From Roseovarius sp. (GTDB lineage: Bacteria; Pseudomonadota; Alphaproteobacteria; Rhodobacterales; Rhodobacteraceae), in the NCBI GenBank assembly GCA_002720475.1, contig PBIL01000005.1, positions 491,925-555,924 of the forward strand: 64,000 nucleotides of DNA, in the 5' to 3' direction. Within the stretch, counting starts at the first letter, position 1; every line of letters begins with the position of its first letter. Positions 45,182-52,698 of the stretch are shown here, piece by piece. A program made the translations under genes and the position numbers. The notes beneath the pieces are model-generated. The model was given only the letters and a program-made list of their open reading frames with translations. It did not search any database and had not been told where the DNA came from.

Positions 45182-45807
45182 GGGGCCGTCTCGATCTGTT
45201 CGAGGGCCGCCTCGATGGCGGGAAATCCGGCCGCCCAAAGGGCCTGATCCACCGCCTGGCGGGAGATGTTCAGCCGCTCCGCCGCGACCCGGCGCGGCCC
45301 GGCGCCGGGGGGCAGCATGGCGCAGACCGCGCGTGCCTGCGCGCGCGTCCAGCCCTGCGCGATGTGATCGGCCAGCCGGAAGGCGGCATCGAGCGCGCCG
45401 CCACCGGCATATGCGATCAGGCTGCGGCCGGACAGGGTGTCGAGCAGTCTGCCGGAGGCCTGGAAGACGGGGCCGTAGGCGCTGTTCAGCTCCACATGCG
45501 CGCCGTCCGGCAGCGTGCCCTCGCCGGTCGCGGCGGCGATGCGGCTGGCCTGGCCGTCCTTCATCGCCCGAAGTCGGGCCTGGACGAACAGGGTCGCGCG
45601 CAGCGCGTATTTCGGCCGGTTGAGCGCGATCTGCCACCCGTCCCCGCCTCTTCGGGCATAGGCGGATTGGGTCCTGTCGCTATTGGAATCATCCCAGCCG
45701 GACATCTGCCAGCAGGCATCCCGGACCGCCTCCATCACCTCGTCGAGCGCGTCCGCGCTCAGGTCCGACGAATTGACGATATCTCCGGTGAGTACGGCCC
45801 ATTTCAT
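45178..45807 (-). CDS. SatD-like protein with possible C-terminal HTH
   Basis: A 209-residue protein from the ATG at 45807 (223 from an earlier ATG at 45849). The N-terminus MKWAVLTGDIVNSSDL is the SatD pattern. The C-terminal 60 residues (VAAERLNISRQAVDQALWAAGF, in parts) look like a helix-turn-helix. A 27-bp near-perfect palindrome lies at 45821-45847, just before the shorter start and inside the longer one; this supports the shorter start. Role: probably a regulator of itself and the linked DUF3307 membrane protein, an inference from the context. Confidence 0.75.
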   Translation of the reverse strand: MKWAVLTGDIVNSSDLSADALDEVMEAVRDACWQMSGWDDSNSDRTQSAYARRGGDGWQIALNRPKYALRATLFVQARLRAMKDGQASRIAAATGEGTLPDGAHVELNSAYGPVFQASGRLLDTLSGRSLIAYAGGGALDAAFRLADHIAQGWTRAQARAVCAMLPPGAGPRRVAAERLNISRQAVDQALWAAGFPAIEAALEQIETAP

Positions 45808-45820
45808 GGGGCAAGTCGTA

Positions 45821-45847
45821 GAGCTTGCTTTTTCAAAAAGCAAGCTC
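45821..45847. promoter_or_regulatory. 27-bp palindromic operator upstream of the SatD-DUF3307 pair
   Basis: Arms GAGCTTGCTTTTT and AAAAAGCAAGCTC meet around one central base, giving 13 matched bases per arm. It lies 14 bases upstream of the ATG at 45807. Its AT-rich centre and exact symmetry suggest a binding site for a dimeric regulator. Confidence 0.8.
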
Positions 45848-45858
45848 ATTCTCTTGCG

Positions 45859-46218
45859 CTACATGAAGCCCAGTTCGAGCCGCGCCTCGTCGGACATCAT
45901 GTCCATGCCCCAGGGCGGCTCCCAGGTGAGATGCACATCGACCTGCTTCACCCCGGGCAGCGGCTCTATCGCGTCGGCGACCCAGCCGGGCATGTCACCC
46001 GCGACCGGGCAGCCCGGTGCGGTCAGGGTCATGGTGATGCTGACCGCGTTCTCGGGGCTGATGTCGATCGTGTAGATCAGTCCCAGATCGTAGATATTCA
46101 CCGGGATTTCAGGATCGTAGACCGTGCGGCAGGCCTCGACGACCTGCTCGTAGAGCGGGTGATCGGTGCTGGAGGGGGCGATGAGCGGGGCCCCTTCGAG
46201 GGGTTCGGCTGCGGTCAT
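45859..46218 (-). CDS. sufT: SufT/MIP18 family Fe-S assembly protein
   Basis: A 119-residue DUF59 protein that aids maturation of Fe-S proteins. The core reads YDPEIPVNIYDLGLIY followed by MTLTAPGCPVAGDMP, with the conserved Cys in PGCP (near residue 70). The C-terminal EPPW motif is typical of the family. The stop is 10 bases before the longer possible SatD start. It is separated from other Fe-S genes in the window. Confidence 0.88.
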   Translation of the reverse strand: MTAAEPLEGAPLIAPSSTDHPLYEQVVEACRTVYDPEIPVNIYDLGLIYTIDISPENAVSITMTLTAPGCPVAGDMPGWVADAIEPLPGVKQVDVHLTWEPPWGMDMMSDEARLELGFM

Positions 46219-46296
46219 GCTGTCTGTCCTGCGCTTATTCCGACCAAAGATATAAGATTTGTTGGGCCCCGCGTCCAGTCTGACGGCGCGCCCGTC

Positions 46297-47700
46297 TCAG
46301 CCGACGGTCTTGCGCCGCCGCACGGGGGCGGGGCGGGCGCGCGCCTCGATCATGTCGTAGAGGGCACCGGCGATGTTCTTGCCCGTCGCCCCCTCGATCC
46401 CCTCGAACCCGGGCGAGGAATTGACCTCGAGCACCTTCGGTCCCGTCTCCGCGCGCAAGAGATCGACCCCGGCGAGGTTGAGATCGAAGACGCGGGCGGC
46501 GCGTATCGCGGTTTCGCGCTCTTGCTTGGTGATGCGCACCGATTTGGCCGAGCCGCCGCGATGCAGGTTGGAGCGGAAATCGCCATCCGCTCCGGTGCGC
46601 TTCATCGAGGCGACGACGCGCCCGCCGATGACGAGGCAGCGGATATCCTCGCCCGCCGCCTCCTTCACGAAATCCTGCACGAGGAAATTGGCCTTGAGCC
46701 CGCGAAAGGCGTCGATCACCGATTCGGCGGCCTTGCGGGTCTCGGCCAGGACAACGCCCTTGCCCTGCGTCGATTCCAGCAGCTTGACGATGAGCGGCGC
46801 GGTGCCGACAAGGCCGATGAGATTGCCGGTATCCTTGGGCGAGGCGGCAAAGGCGGTGTTGGGCATGCCGACCCGCGCGCGCGCCATCAGCTGATGGGCA
46901 TAGAGCTTGTCGCGGCTGGCGGTGATGCCCGCCGAGGGGTTCACGCAGAAGGTGCCGATGGTCTCGAACTGGCGGATGACGGCGGCGCCGTAGGCGGTGA
47001 TCGAGGCGCCGATGCGCGGGATCACCGCGTCGTAGCGCGGCAGGCGCTTGCCGTCGTAATGAACCTCCGGCGCCAGCGCGTTGATCGCCATGTAGCAGCG
47101 TGTGGTGTCGATCACCTCGACCGAATGGCCACGCTTCTCGCCCTCCTCGACGATGCGGCGGGTGGAATAGTTGTCCTCGCGGCTCAGCACGGCGATGCGC
47201 AGGGCGCGCCTGGGCTGCACCATGCGCATTCTCGAGGTGTGATAGACCTCGTAGCTGAGTTCGGGCTGCAGGAAGCGGTCGGTGGCGACGATCGAGATGT
47301 GATCCTTGAGCGCCTGGCGGCCGAGCAGCATCCGGCTGGTCATCGTGGCGCGGTTGGTCAGCGTGATCTCGATCGGCCAGGCGTCGCCGTTCACGGCAAG
47401 GGTGCTCTGGATCACGTAGCGCAACTCGCGCTCGCCATTGGAGGAGGCCACCTCGCGGCGGTCCAGGATCGGGGCCGAGCAGGGGATCACCAGATCGTCG
47501 CGCCCCGGGATCGGGTGGACCGTAAAGCGGACCTTGGGGCGGGAGGCGGGGCCGAAGGTCTCGATATCGAAGGCATGGAGCGCGGAGGTGCGCGCGCCGG
47601 TATCGACCTTGGCCTTGATCGCGGGCACGCCGAGATCGGGCAGCGATATCCATTCCTCCCAGCCGAACTGAAGGGGCTGGGGCGGGGTGTCGTCGGTCAT
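46297..47700 (-). CDS. rimK: RimK-type ATP-grasp ligase fused to RimB-like protease domain
   Basis: A 467-residue fusion. Residues about 12-150 match the putative ATP-dependent zinc protease/retropepsin domain (PF05618, RimB), with [13 protein letters not shown] (DTGA at 33-36). Residues about 165-460 are an ATP-grasp RimK domain: [20 protein letters not shown] (in parts), [23 protein letters not shown]. RimK adds glutamates to ribosomal protein S6; RimB is reported to limit or trim them. Having both in one chain would put opposite activities together. The ATG at 47700 is used. Confidence 0.85.
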   Translation of the reverse strand: MTDDTPPQPLQFGWEEWISLPDLGVPAIKAKVDTGARTSALHAFDIETFGPASRPKVRFTVHPIPGRDDLVIPCSAPILDRREVASSNGERELRYVIQSTLAVNGDAWPIEITLTNRATMTSRMLLGRQALKDHISIVATDRFLQPELSYEVYHTSRMRMVQPRRALRIAVLSREDNYSTRRIVEEGEKRGHSVEVIDTTRCYMAINALAPEVHYDGKRLPRYDAVIPRIGASITAYGAAVIRQFETIGTFCVNPSAGITASRDKLYAHQLMARARVGMPNTAFAASPKDTGNLIGLVGTAPLIVKLLESTQGKGVVLAETRKAAESVIDAFRGLKANFLVQDFVKEAAGEDIRCLVIGGRVVASMKRTGADGDFRSNLHRGGSAKSVRITKQERETAIRAARVFDLNLAGVDLLRAETGPKVLEVNSSPGFEGIEGATGKNIAGALYDMIEARARPAPVRRRKTVG

Positions 47701-47827
47701 GGGCCTTGATCCTCGGTCCTGCGGGGGCGCGTGGGCGTCATAGCCGCGGCCGGGCCTCCCTCGCAAGGGCGAGGAGTCTCATCAAGGCGGCGCGGTGGCA
47801 CCGGGCCGGGCCGCGTCCGCGCCGCAA

Positions 47828-47950
47828 TCAGTCGTTGCCGCCGCGGTGGGTCATGGCGTTGAACGGCTCGTCGCGCGAGGGCGGTTCGATCGTTGCGCAG
47901 GCAGCGCTCAGCAACACGGCCGCCAGAAGCAATGCGGCGAAACCCTTCAT
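47828..47950 (-). CDS. Very small lipoprotein (40 residues)
   Basis: MKGFAALLLAAVLLSAAC is a textbook lipoprotein signal with lipobox LSAAC, Cys18 being the lipidated residue. About 22 mature residues follow, ending FNAMTHRGGND. The ribosome site TAAGGAGGATGACC is near perfect, which supports a real gene despite its size. Resembles entericidin-type small lipoproteins in layout. It stands between rimK and the NfeD gene on the same strand; function unknown. Confidence 0.72.
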   Translation of the reverse strand: MKGFAALLLAAVLLSAACATIEPPSRDEPFNAMTHRGGND

Positions 47951-48029
47951 GGTCATCCTCCTTAGGTACCGGACCGTTGGCAATGCCTCTGGACCTATGT
48001 CGGGACCGGATGCCGGGAAGGCGAGCGCA

Positions 48030-48302
48030 CTACTTGTTGATGTCCTCGTGAATGACGCGGGTCTGGTCGTCGGGGCGGCGCAGCGCGCGGCGCAGCGCGA
48101 TCCAGGCGAGCAGCGAGAAGAGCACGAAGATCGCCAGAAGCGCCGAGAGACCCAGATCCAGCGGCAGCAGCACCAGAAGCGCCACCAGCGCCGCCCCGCA
48201 GGCAAAGCCCAGCAGGACGAAGCCCGGCAACACGGTCTCGAGGATGGCGAGAACGAGCGCCGCCGCCGCCCAGACCCACCAGATCTGCCACAGCGCCGCC
48301 AT
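48030..48302 (-). CDS. NfeD family membrane protein (short)
   Basis: A 90-residue protein with two transmembrane helices (about residues 5-28 and 34-58) and a polar tail, matching the short NfeD type. NfeD proteins are linked to SPFH proteins and membrane microdomains. The ATG shares a base with the SPFH stop (TGATG), so the two are coupled. It lacks the OB-fold domain seen in longer NfeD. Confidence 0.88.
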   Translation of the reverse strand: MAALWQIWWVWAAAALVLAILETVLPGFVLLGFACGAALVALLVLLPLDLGLSALLAIFVLFSLLAWIALRRALRRPDDQTRVIHEDINK

Positions 48303-49192
48303 CAGCCGCGCCCCTTGAGCATCTGGAAGGCGTTGCCGAACGCCTCGATCGCGCTGGCGGGCAGCACGATGGTCTGGGTGCCCGCACCCTTGGCCATGGC
48401 GTCGAGCGCCTCGACCTGCTTGAGCGCGACCTGGTATTGCGCGGCCTCGAGGCCGTTCTGGGCGATGGCCTCGGCCACCACGCCGGTGGCATAGGCCTCG
48501 GCATCGGCGGCGATGCGGCGGGCCTTGGCTTCCTGTTCGGCGGCGTAGAGCGCGGCATCGGCCTGAAGCTCGATGGCGCGCTTCTGGCCCTCGGCCTCGG
48601 TCACATGGGCTCGGCGGGCGCGTTCGGCGTTGAGCTGCTGGAGCATGGCGGCGCGGGTGGCCTCGTCGAGATTGACATCGAGGATCTCGGCGCGGGTGAC
48701 CTCGATGCCCCAGTTGTCCACCGCGTCCTCGACCAGGGCCTTGATCGTGGAGATGAGCTGCGCGCGGTGCGACTGCACGTCGTCGAGATCCATCTTGCCG
48801 ATCTCGGCGCGCACGATGCCCGCCACGGTGGTGGCGATGGCCCCGTCCACGTCGCGGATGCGGTAGACGGTCTTTTCCGGCTGCAGGATGCGGTAGAAGA
48901 CCGAGGTCTCCACCTGCACCAGCACGTTGTCGCGGGTGATCGCGTCCTGGCTGGCATTGGGCAGCTGGCGCTCGAGGATCGAGATGCGATGCGCCACCCG
49001 GTCGAGAAAGGGCACGATCAGGTTGATGCCGGGGCCGAGCACCTTGTGCAGCTTGCCGAAGCGTTCGACCACATATTGCTCTGATTGCGGCACGATCTGG
49101 AGGCCGCGGGTGATGATCAGCAACCCGAAGATCGCGATCAGCACCCACAGGATATTCGCGGAAATCAGGTCGAAAATCTGGTCTTCGGTCAT
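48302..49192 (-). CDS. SPFH domain/stomatin-type membrane protein (QmcA-like)
   Basis: A 296-residue protein with an N-terminal transmembrane segment (about residues 12-30), then the SPFH/band 7 domain starting VPQSEQYVVERFGKLHKVLGPG and reaching about residue 185, then a long coiled-coil helix with repeated AEAE..A pattern and a C-terminal LPASAIEAF. These proteins form membrane scaffolds and modulate proteases such as FtsH. It overlaps the NfeD gene. Divergent from tgt across 90 bases. Confidence 0.93.
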   Translation of the reverse strand: MTEDQIFDLISANILWVLIAIFGLLIITRGLQIVPQSEQYVVERFGKLHKVLGPGINLIVPFLDRVAHRISILERQLPNASQDAITRDNVLVQVETSVFYRILQPEKTVYRIRDVDGAIATTVAGIVRAEIGKMDLDDVQSHRAQLISTIKALVEDAVDNWGIEVTRAEILDVNLDEATRAAMLQQLNAERARRAHVTEAEGQKRAIELQADAALYAAEQEAKARRIAADAEAYATGVVAEAIAQNGLEAAQYQVALKQVEALDAMAKGAGTQTIVLPASAIEAFGNAFQMLKGRG

Positions 49193-49282
49193 GGGCCGCC
49201 TCTTGCACCGTCTGGCAAAGGGTATTCCGTGCCAGCGTAAACGGCTTTATGGGAGGGCAAAAGCCGAAAAAAGGGGCGGGCG

Positions 49283-50407
49283 ATGGGATTTGGATTTCGG
49301 GTGACGGCGCGCGACGGGGCGGCGCGGACAGGGGTGATCGACACCCCGCGCGGGCAGATCCGCACCCCCGCCTTCATGCCCGTGGGCACGGCCGCCACGG
49401 TCAAGGCGATGCTGCCCGAGAGCGTGGCGGCGACGGGGGCCGATATCCTTCTGGGCAACACCTATCACCTGATGCTGCGCCCGGGGGCCGAGAGGGTGGC
49501 GCGGCTGGGCGGTCTGCACCGCTTCATGAACTGGCCGCGCCCGATCCTGACCGACTCGGGCGGCTTTCAGGTGATGAGCCTGGCGGGGCTGCGGCGGCTC
49601 AGCGAGGAGGGCGTGACGTTCCAGAGCCATGTGGACGGCGCGCGCCATGTCCTGACGCCCGAACGCTCGATGGAGATCCAGCGGCGTCTAGGCTCGGACA
49701 TCGTGATGTGTTTCGACGAATGTCCCGCGCTGCCTGCCTCCGAGGCCGAGGTGGCGCGCGCGATGCGCCTGTCGATGCGCTGGGCGGAGCGCTCGAAGGC
49801 GGCCTTTGGCGAGCGGCCCGGCCACGCGCTTTTCGGGATCATGCAGGGCGGCGTCACGCGGGAGTTGCGCGAGGAGTCGGCCCAGGCGCTGCGCGCCATC
49901 GGCTTTGACGGCTATGCCATCGGCGGGCTGGCCGTGGGCGAGGGGCAGGAGGCGATGTTCGGCGTTCTCGACTATGCCTGCGACCTGCTGCCCGAGAACC
50001 GGCCGCGCTATCTCATGGGGGTGGGCAAGCCCGACGACATCGTGGGTGCGGTCCGGCGGGGCGTGGACATGATGGATTGCGTGCTGCCCACGCGCTCGGG
50101 GCGCACCGGGCAGGCGTGGACACGGGCCGGGCAGGTCAACATCAAGAACGCGCGCCATGCCGACGACCCGAGGCCGCTCGACGATGCCTGCGCCTGTCCG
50201 GCCTGCCGGGGCTATTCCCGCGCCTATCTCCACCATGTCTATCGCGCGGGCGAGATGATCGCGGGGATGCTGCTGACCTGGCACAACCTTCAGTATTATC
50301 AGGATCTCATGGCGGAGATGCGCGCGGCCATCGCGGAGGGGCGTCTTGCCGAATGGGAGGCGGGGTTTCACGCCGCGCGGGCCGAGGGCGACATCGCGCC
50401 GCTCTGA
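49283..50407 (+). CDS. tgt: Queuine/preQ1 tRNA-ribosyltransferase
   Basis: Exchanges guanine 34 for preQ1 in tRNA-Asp, -Asn, -His and -Tyr. The protein is 374 residues. Asp91 in TDSGGFQV is the general acid/base, the nucleophile Asp lies in [11 protein letters not shown], and zinc ligands are [16 protein letters not shown] near the C-terminus. AAGGGGCGGGCG precedes the ATG. Convergent with nothing; the EF-hand gene follows 111 bases later on the same strand. Confidence 0.96.
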   Translation: MGFGFRVTARDGAARTGVIDTPRGQIRTPAFMPVGTAATVKAMLPESVAATGADILLGNTYHLMLRPGAERVARLGGLHRFMNWPRPILTDSGGFQVMSLAGLRRLSEEGVTFQSHVDGARHVLTPERSMEIQRRLGSDIVMCFDECPALPASEAEVARAMRLSMRWAERSKAAFGERPGHALFGIMQGGVTRELREESAQALRAIGFDGYAIGGLAVGEGQEAMFGVLDYACDLLPENRPRYLMGVGKPDDIVGAVRRGVDMMDCVLPTRSGRTGQAWTRAGQVNIKNARHADDPRPLDDACACPACRGYSRAYLHHVYRAGEMIAGMLLTWHNLQYYQDLMAEMRAAIAEGRLAEWEAGFHAARAEGDIAPL

Positions 50408-50518
50408 GGCGCGGAATTCCGCGACGGAACGGGCGGGGCGCTGCGTATCAGCTTGCGGATGCGGGTCACGGAGCCGCGTCGCAAGAGGATCAAATCGGAC
50501 CCTGAAGGAGGGATCACC

Positions 50519-51064
50519 ATGAGAAAGACCGTTCTGTTGACCGGGCTGGCGTTGACCATCGGCCTTGGTGCGCTGGGTGCGGCGCGTGCGCAGGGCATGG
50601 GCGAGGGCCAGGGCCAGGGAATGATGGGCGAGGGCATGGCGGACATGGCCACGCGGTTCGAGGGGGCCGATACCGATGGTGACGGGCTGCTCAGCCGCGA
50701 CGAGCTGACCGCGCGCATGACCGAGCGCGCCGCCGAGCGCATTGCCAGCCGTGTCGAGCGCATGATCGAGCATCACGATGCCGACGGCGACGGGCAGGTG
50801 AGCATGGCGGAACTCGAATCCGGCCCAATGGGGCGGATGTTCGAGAGGCTCGATGCCGATGGCAACGGCGCGATCTCGCCCGAGGAATTCGCGCGGATGC
50901 GCGAGATGCGCCGGGAGATGATGGACCGGCATGGCGGCGGGATGCGCGGGCATCGCGGCATGGATGGTCAGGGCCACGGCACGAAAATGGGCGACGGCAT
51001 GAAAATGGGCGACGGCCAGGGCGAGCCCGGCGTCGTGATCCATCAGCATTTCTACAACCGCTGA
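50519..51064 (+). CDS. Periplasmic EF-hand protein
   Basis: A 181-residue secreted protein: signal peptide residues 1-24 (ending AARA), then three canonical EF-hand loops at about 51-62 (DTDGDG start), 87-98 (DADGDG) and 112-123 (DADGNG). The C-terminal tail is Gly/Met/His-rich with two KMGDG repeats and ends HQHFYNR, possibly metal-binding. GAAGGAGGGATC precedes the ATG. It leads a same-strand series with an ECF sigma gene, a short membrane protein and a CpxP-like protein, and may sense calcium or metal in the periplasm (inference). Confidence 0.87.
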   Translation: MRKTVLLTGLALTIGLGALGAARAQGMGEGQGQGMMGEGMADMATRFEGADTDGDGLLSRDELTARMTERAAERIASRVERMIEHHDADGDGQVSMAELESGPMGRMFERLDADGNGAISPEEFARMREMRREMMDRHGGGMRGHRGMDGQGHGTKMGDGMKMGDGQGEPGVVIHQHFYNR

Positions 51065-51123
51065 TGCGCGCCTGGCCCCACCGCCCGCTTGTGGCGGTGC
51101 GGGGCCCGCTGTAGCCTCACGCG

Positions 51124-51717
51124 ATGGCCATGCCCTTCGACGATCCTGCCACCGCACCGGAAGAGGCGTTGCTCGCGGCCTTTGCCGCGGGCGACCGGGC
51201 GGCGGCGCGGGCGCTTACCCTGCGGCTGACGCCGCTTGTCCTGGCCCATGCCTATCGCCTTCTGGGCTGCCGCGCCGAGGCCGAGGAGGTGGCGCAGGAG
51301 GCGATGCTGCGGCTCTGGCGGCAGGCTCCCCGGTGGCGGCCGGGAGAGGCGAAGGTCACGACCTGGCTTTACCGCGTGACCGCCAATCTCTGCATCGACA
51401 GGCGGCGGCGGGCGCGGGGCGGATCGGTGCCGCTCGACGCGGTGCCCGAGCCGCCCGATGCAAGCCCGGGCGCGGCGGAGCGCATGCAGGCGCGGGCGCG
51501 GGCCGAGGCGTTGCAGGCGGCGCTGGACGATCTGCCCGAGCGGCAGCGGCAGGCGGTGGTGCTGCGCCATATCGAGGGGCTGGCCAATCCCGAGATCGCC
51601 GAGATCATGGGGGCCAGCATCGAGGCGGTCGAGAGCCTGACCACGCGCGGGCGGCGCGCGCTGGCGGCGGCTCTGGCCGCGAGAAAAGAGGAGTTGGGCT
51701 ATGCCGATGAACGATGA
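51124..51717 (+). CDS. ECF-type RNA polymerase sigma factor
   Basis: A 197-residue ECF sigma factor. Region 2 includes LLGCRAEAEEVAQEAMLRLW (in parts: LGCRAEAEEVAQEAM and LRLW) and VTTWLYRVTANLCIDRRRR; region 4 includes LPERQRQAVVLRHIEGLANPEIAEIM and the recognition helix ASIEAVESLTTRGRRAL. It would direct a regulon under control of a partner anti-sigma. The next gene overlaps it by 17 bases and is short and membrane-anchored. It follows the EF-hand gene by 59 bases. Confidence 0.9.
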   Translation: MAMPFDDPATAPEEALLAAFAAGDRAAARALTLRLTPLVLAHAYRLLGCRAEAEEVAQEAMLRLWRQAPRWRPGEAKVTTWLYRVTANLCIDRRRRARGGSVPLDAVPEPPDASPGAAERMQARARAEALQAALDDLPERQRQAVVLRHIEGLANPEIAEIMGASIEAVESLTTRGRRALAAALAARKEELGYADER

Positions 51718-52033
51718 GAGGCGCGAGGACGCGGGGCTGGAGCCGTTCTTCGAGGCGGCGCGGGCGCATCCGCCCGCCCCGTCGGCGGCGCTGATGGCGG
51801 CTGTCCTGATCGCGGCGGAGGTGGCGCAGCCCGCACCGCGGCGCGTGCCGCCGATGGCGCGGCTGCGGGACGCGCTTGGCGGCTGGCCCGCGCTGGCGGG
51901 GCTGGCCGCGGCGGCCGCGGCCGGGGTCTGGATCGGCACGGCGCTGCCCGCGGCCCTGCCTGGGGCAGGGCAGGGGGCCTATCTTGTCGATGTCGCCCCG
52001 GACCTGGCCTTCGATCTGACGGGAGGGTTCTGA
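51701..52033 (+). CDS. Short membrane protein, possible anti-sigma factor
   Basis: A 110-residue protein. The N-terminal 55 residues are charged and lack a recognisable ZAS zinc motif. One transmembrane helix lies at about residues 64-87 (LAGLAAAAAAGVWIGTAL), followed by a short outer tail. AGAGGAG eight bases before the ATG supports this start. It overlaps the ECF gene by 17 bases and the next gene by one base. The position suggests it restrains the ECF factor; the missing ZAS motif makes that uncertain. Confidence 0.7.
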   Translation: MPMNDERREDAGLEPFFEAARAHPPAPSAALMAAVLIAAEVAQPAPRRVPPMARLRDALGGWPALAGLAAAAAAGVWIGTALPAALPGAGQGAYLVDVAPDLAFDLTGGF

Positions 52034-52536
52034 TGGCCGAGGCGCGGAAGAAGGGGCTGTCCACGGGGCTGCGGGTGCTCTTGGTGGTATCGCTGGCCTT
52101 CAACCTGCTGATCGTGGGGGCCGTGGCGGGCTGGTGGCTGCGTCATGGCGGCCCGGCCCACGGGCATCATCCGGCGCGGCTCGACATGGTGGGCGGGCCG
52201 CTGAGCCGGGCGCTGAGCCCGGCCGACCGGCGCGCGATCGCACGGGGGATGCGCGCGACGATGCGGGCCGAGGGCGCAGGGCGCGCCGAGTTGCGCGCGC
52301 AGGTGCGCGAGAGCATGACGGCGCTCCTGGCGGATCTGCGGGCAGAACCCTTCGACGCCGACCGGGTGGCCGCGCGGCTGGCCGCCCAGCGTGCGGCCTT
52401 TGCCGAACGCTTCGAGATGGGGCAGGCGGTGCTCGTCGCGCATCTCTCTGCCATGAGCGCGGCGGAGCGGGCCGCCTTTGCCGACCGTCTCGAGGCCGAG
52501 ATCGCGGCCCTTGACACGCAATGGCAACGTGAATGA
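52033..52536 (+). CDS. CpxP/heavy-metal-sensor-like periplasmic protein
   Basis: A 167-residue membrane-anchored protein: one transmembrane helix at about residues 14-37, then a His-rich linker (HGGPAHGHHPAR) and a helical periplasmic part with the LTPEQR-like LSPADRRAIARGM and LLADLRAEPFDADRVAARL, as in the Metal_resist (CpxP/ZraP/CnrX) family. It may sense metals or envelope stress for the ECF system. The start overlaps the upstream stop by one base (TGATG). Confidence 0.8.
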   Translation: MAEARKKGLSTGLRVLLVVSLAFNLLIVGAVAGWWLRHGGPAHGHHPARLDMVGGPLSRALSPADRRAIARGMRATMRAEGAGRAELRAQVRESMTALLADLRAEPFDADRVAARLAAQRAAFAERFEMGQAVLVAHLSAMSAAERAAFADRLEAEIAALDTQWQRE

Positions 52537-52592
52537 GCGGCGTATTCAGCCTTGTCTGCGGGTCTGCGCGGGGGCATGGTGGGGTCCAGCCG

Positions 52593-52620
52593 TTGAAACG
52601 GGGGCTGCGCTGCCCCAAGT
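52593..52620 (+). promoter_or_regulatory. Candidate sigma-32 (RpoH) promoter of lon
   Basis: TTGAAA (52593-52598), a 14-base spacer and CCCCAAGT (52613-52620) resemble the heat-shock consensus CTTGAA...CCCCAT-T. It ends about 78 bases before the lon ATG. lon is a classic heat-shock gene. Confidence 0.6.
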
Positions 52621-52698
52621 AAGCGTCAAGCGAAACGGAGAGGGCCGGGGCTGCCGGAGCCGGGGCCGGGCCCTCTTGCCAAGAACAGGACACCGAGC

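Noticed and set aside
50426-50449. ECF-type promoter GGAAC...CGTATC before the EF-hand gene
   Set aside because: The spacer is 13 bases, shorter than the usual 15-17, so the match is too weak to list as a promoter.
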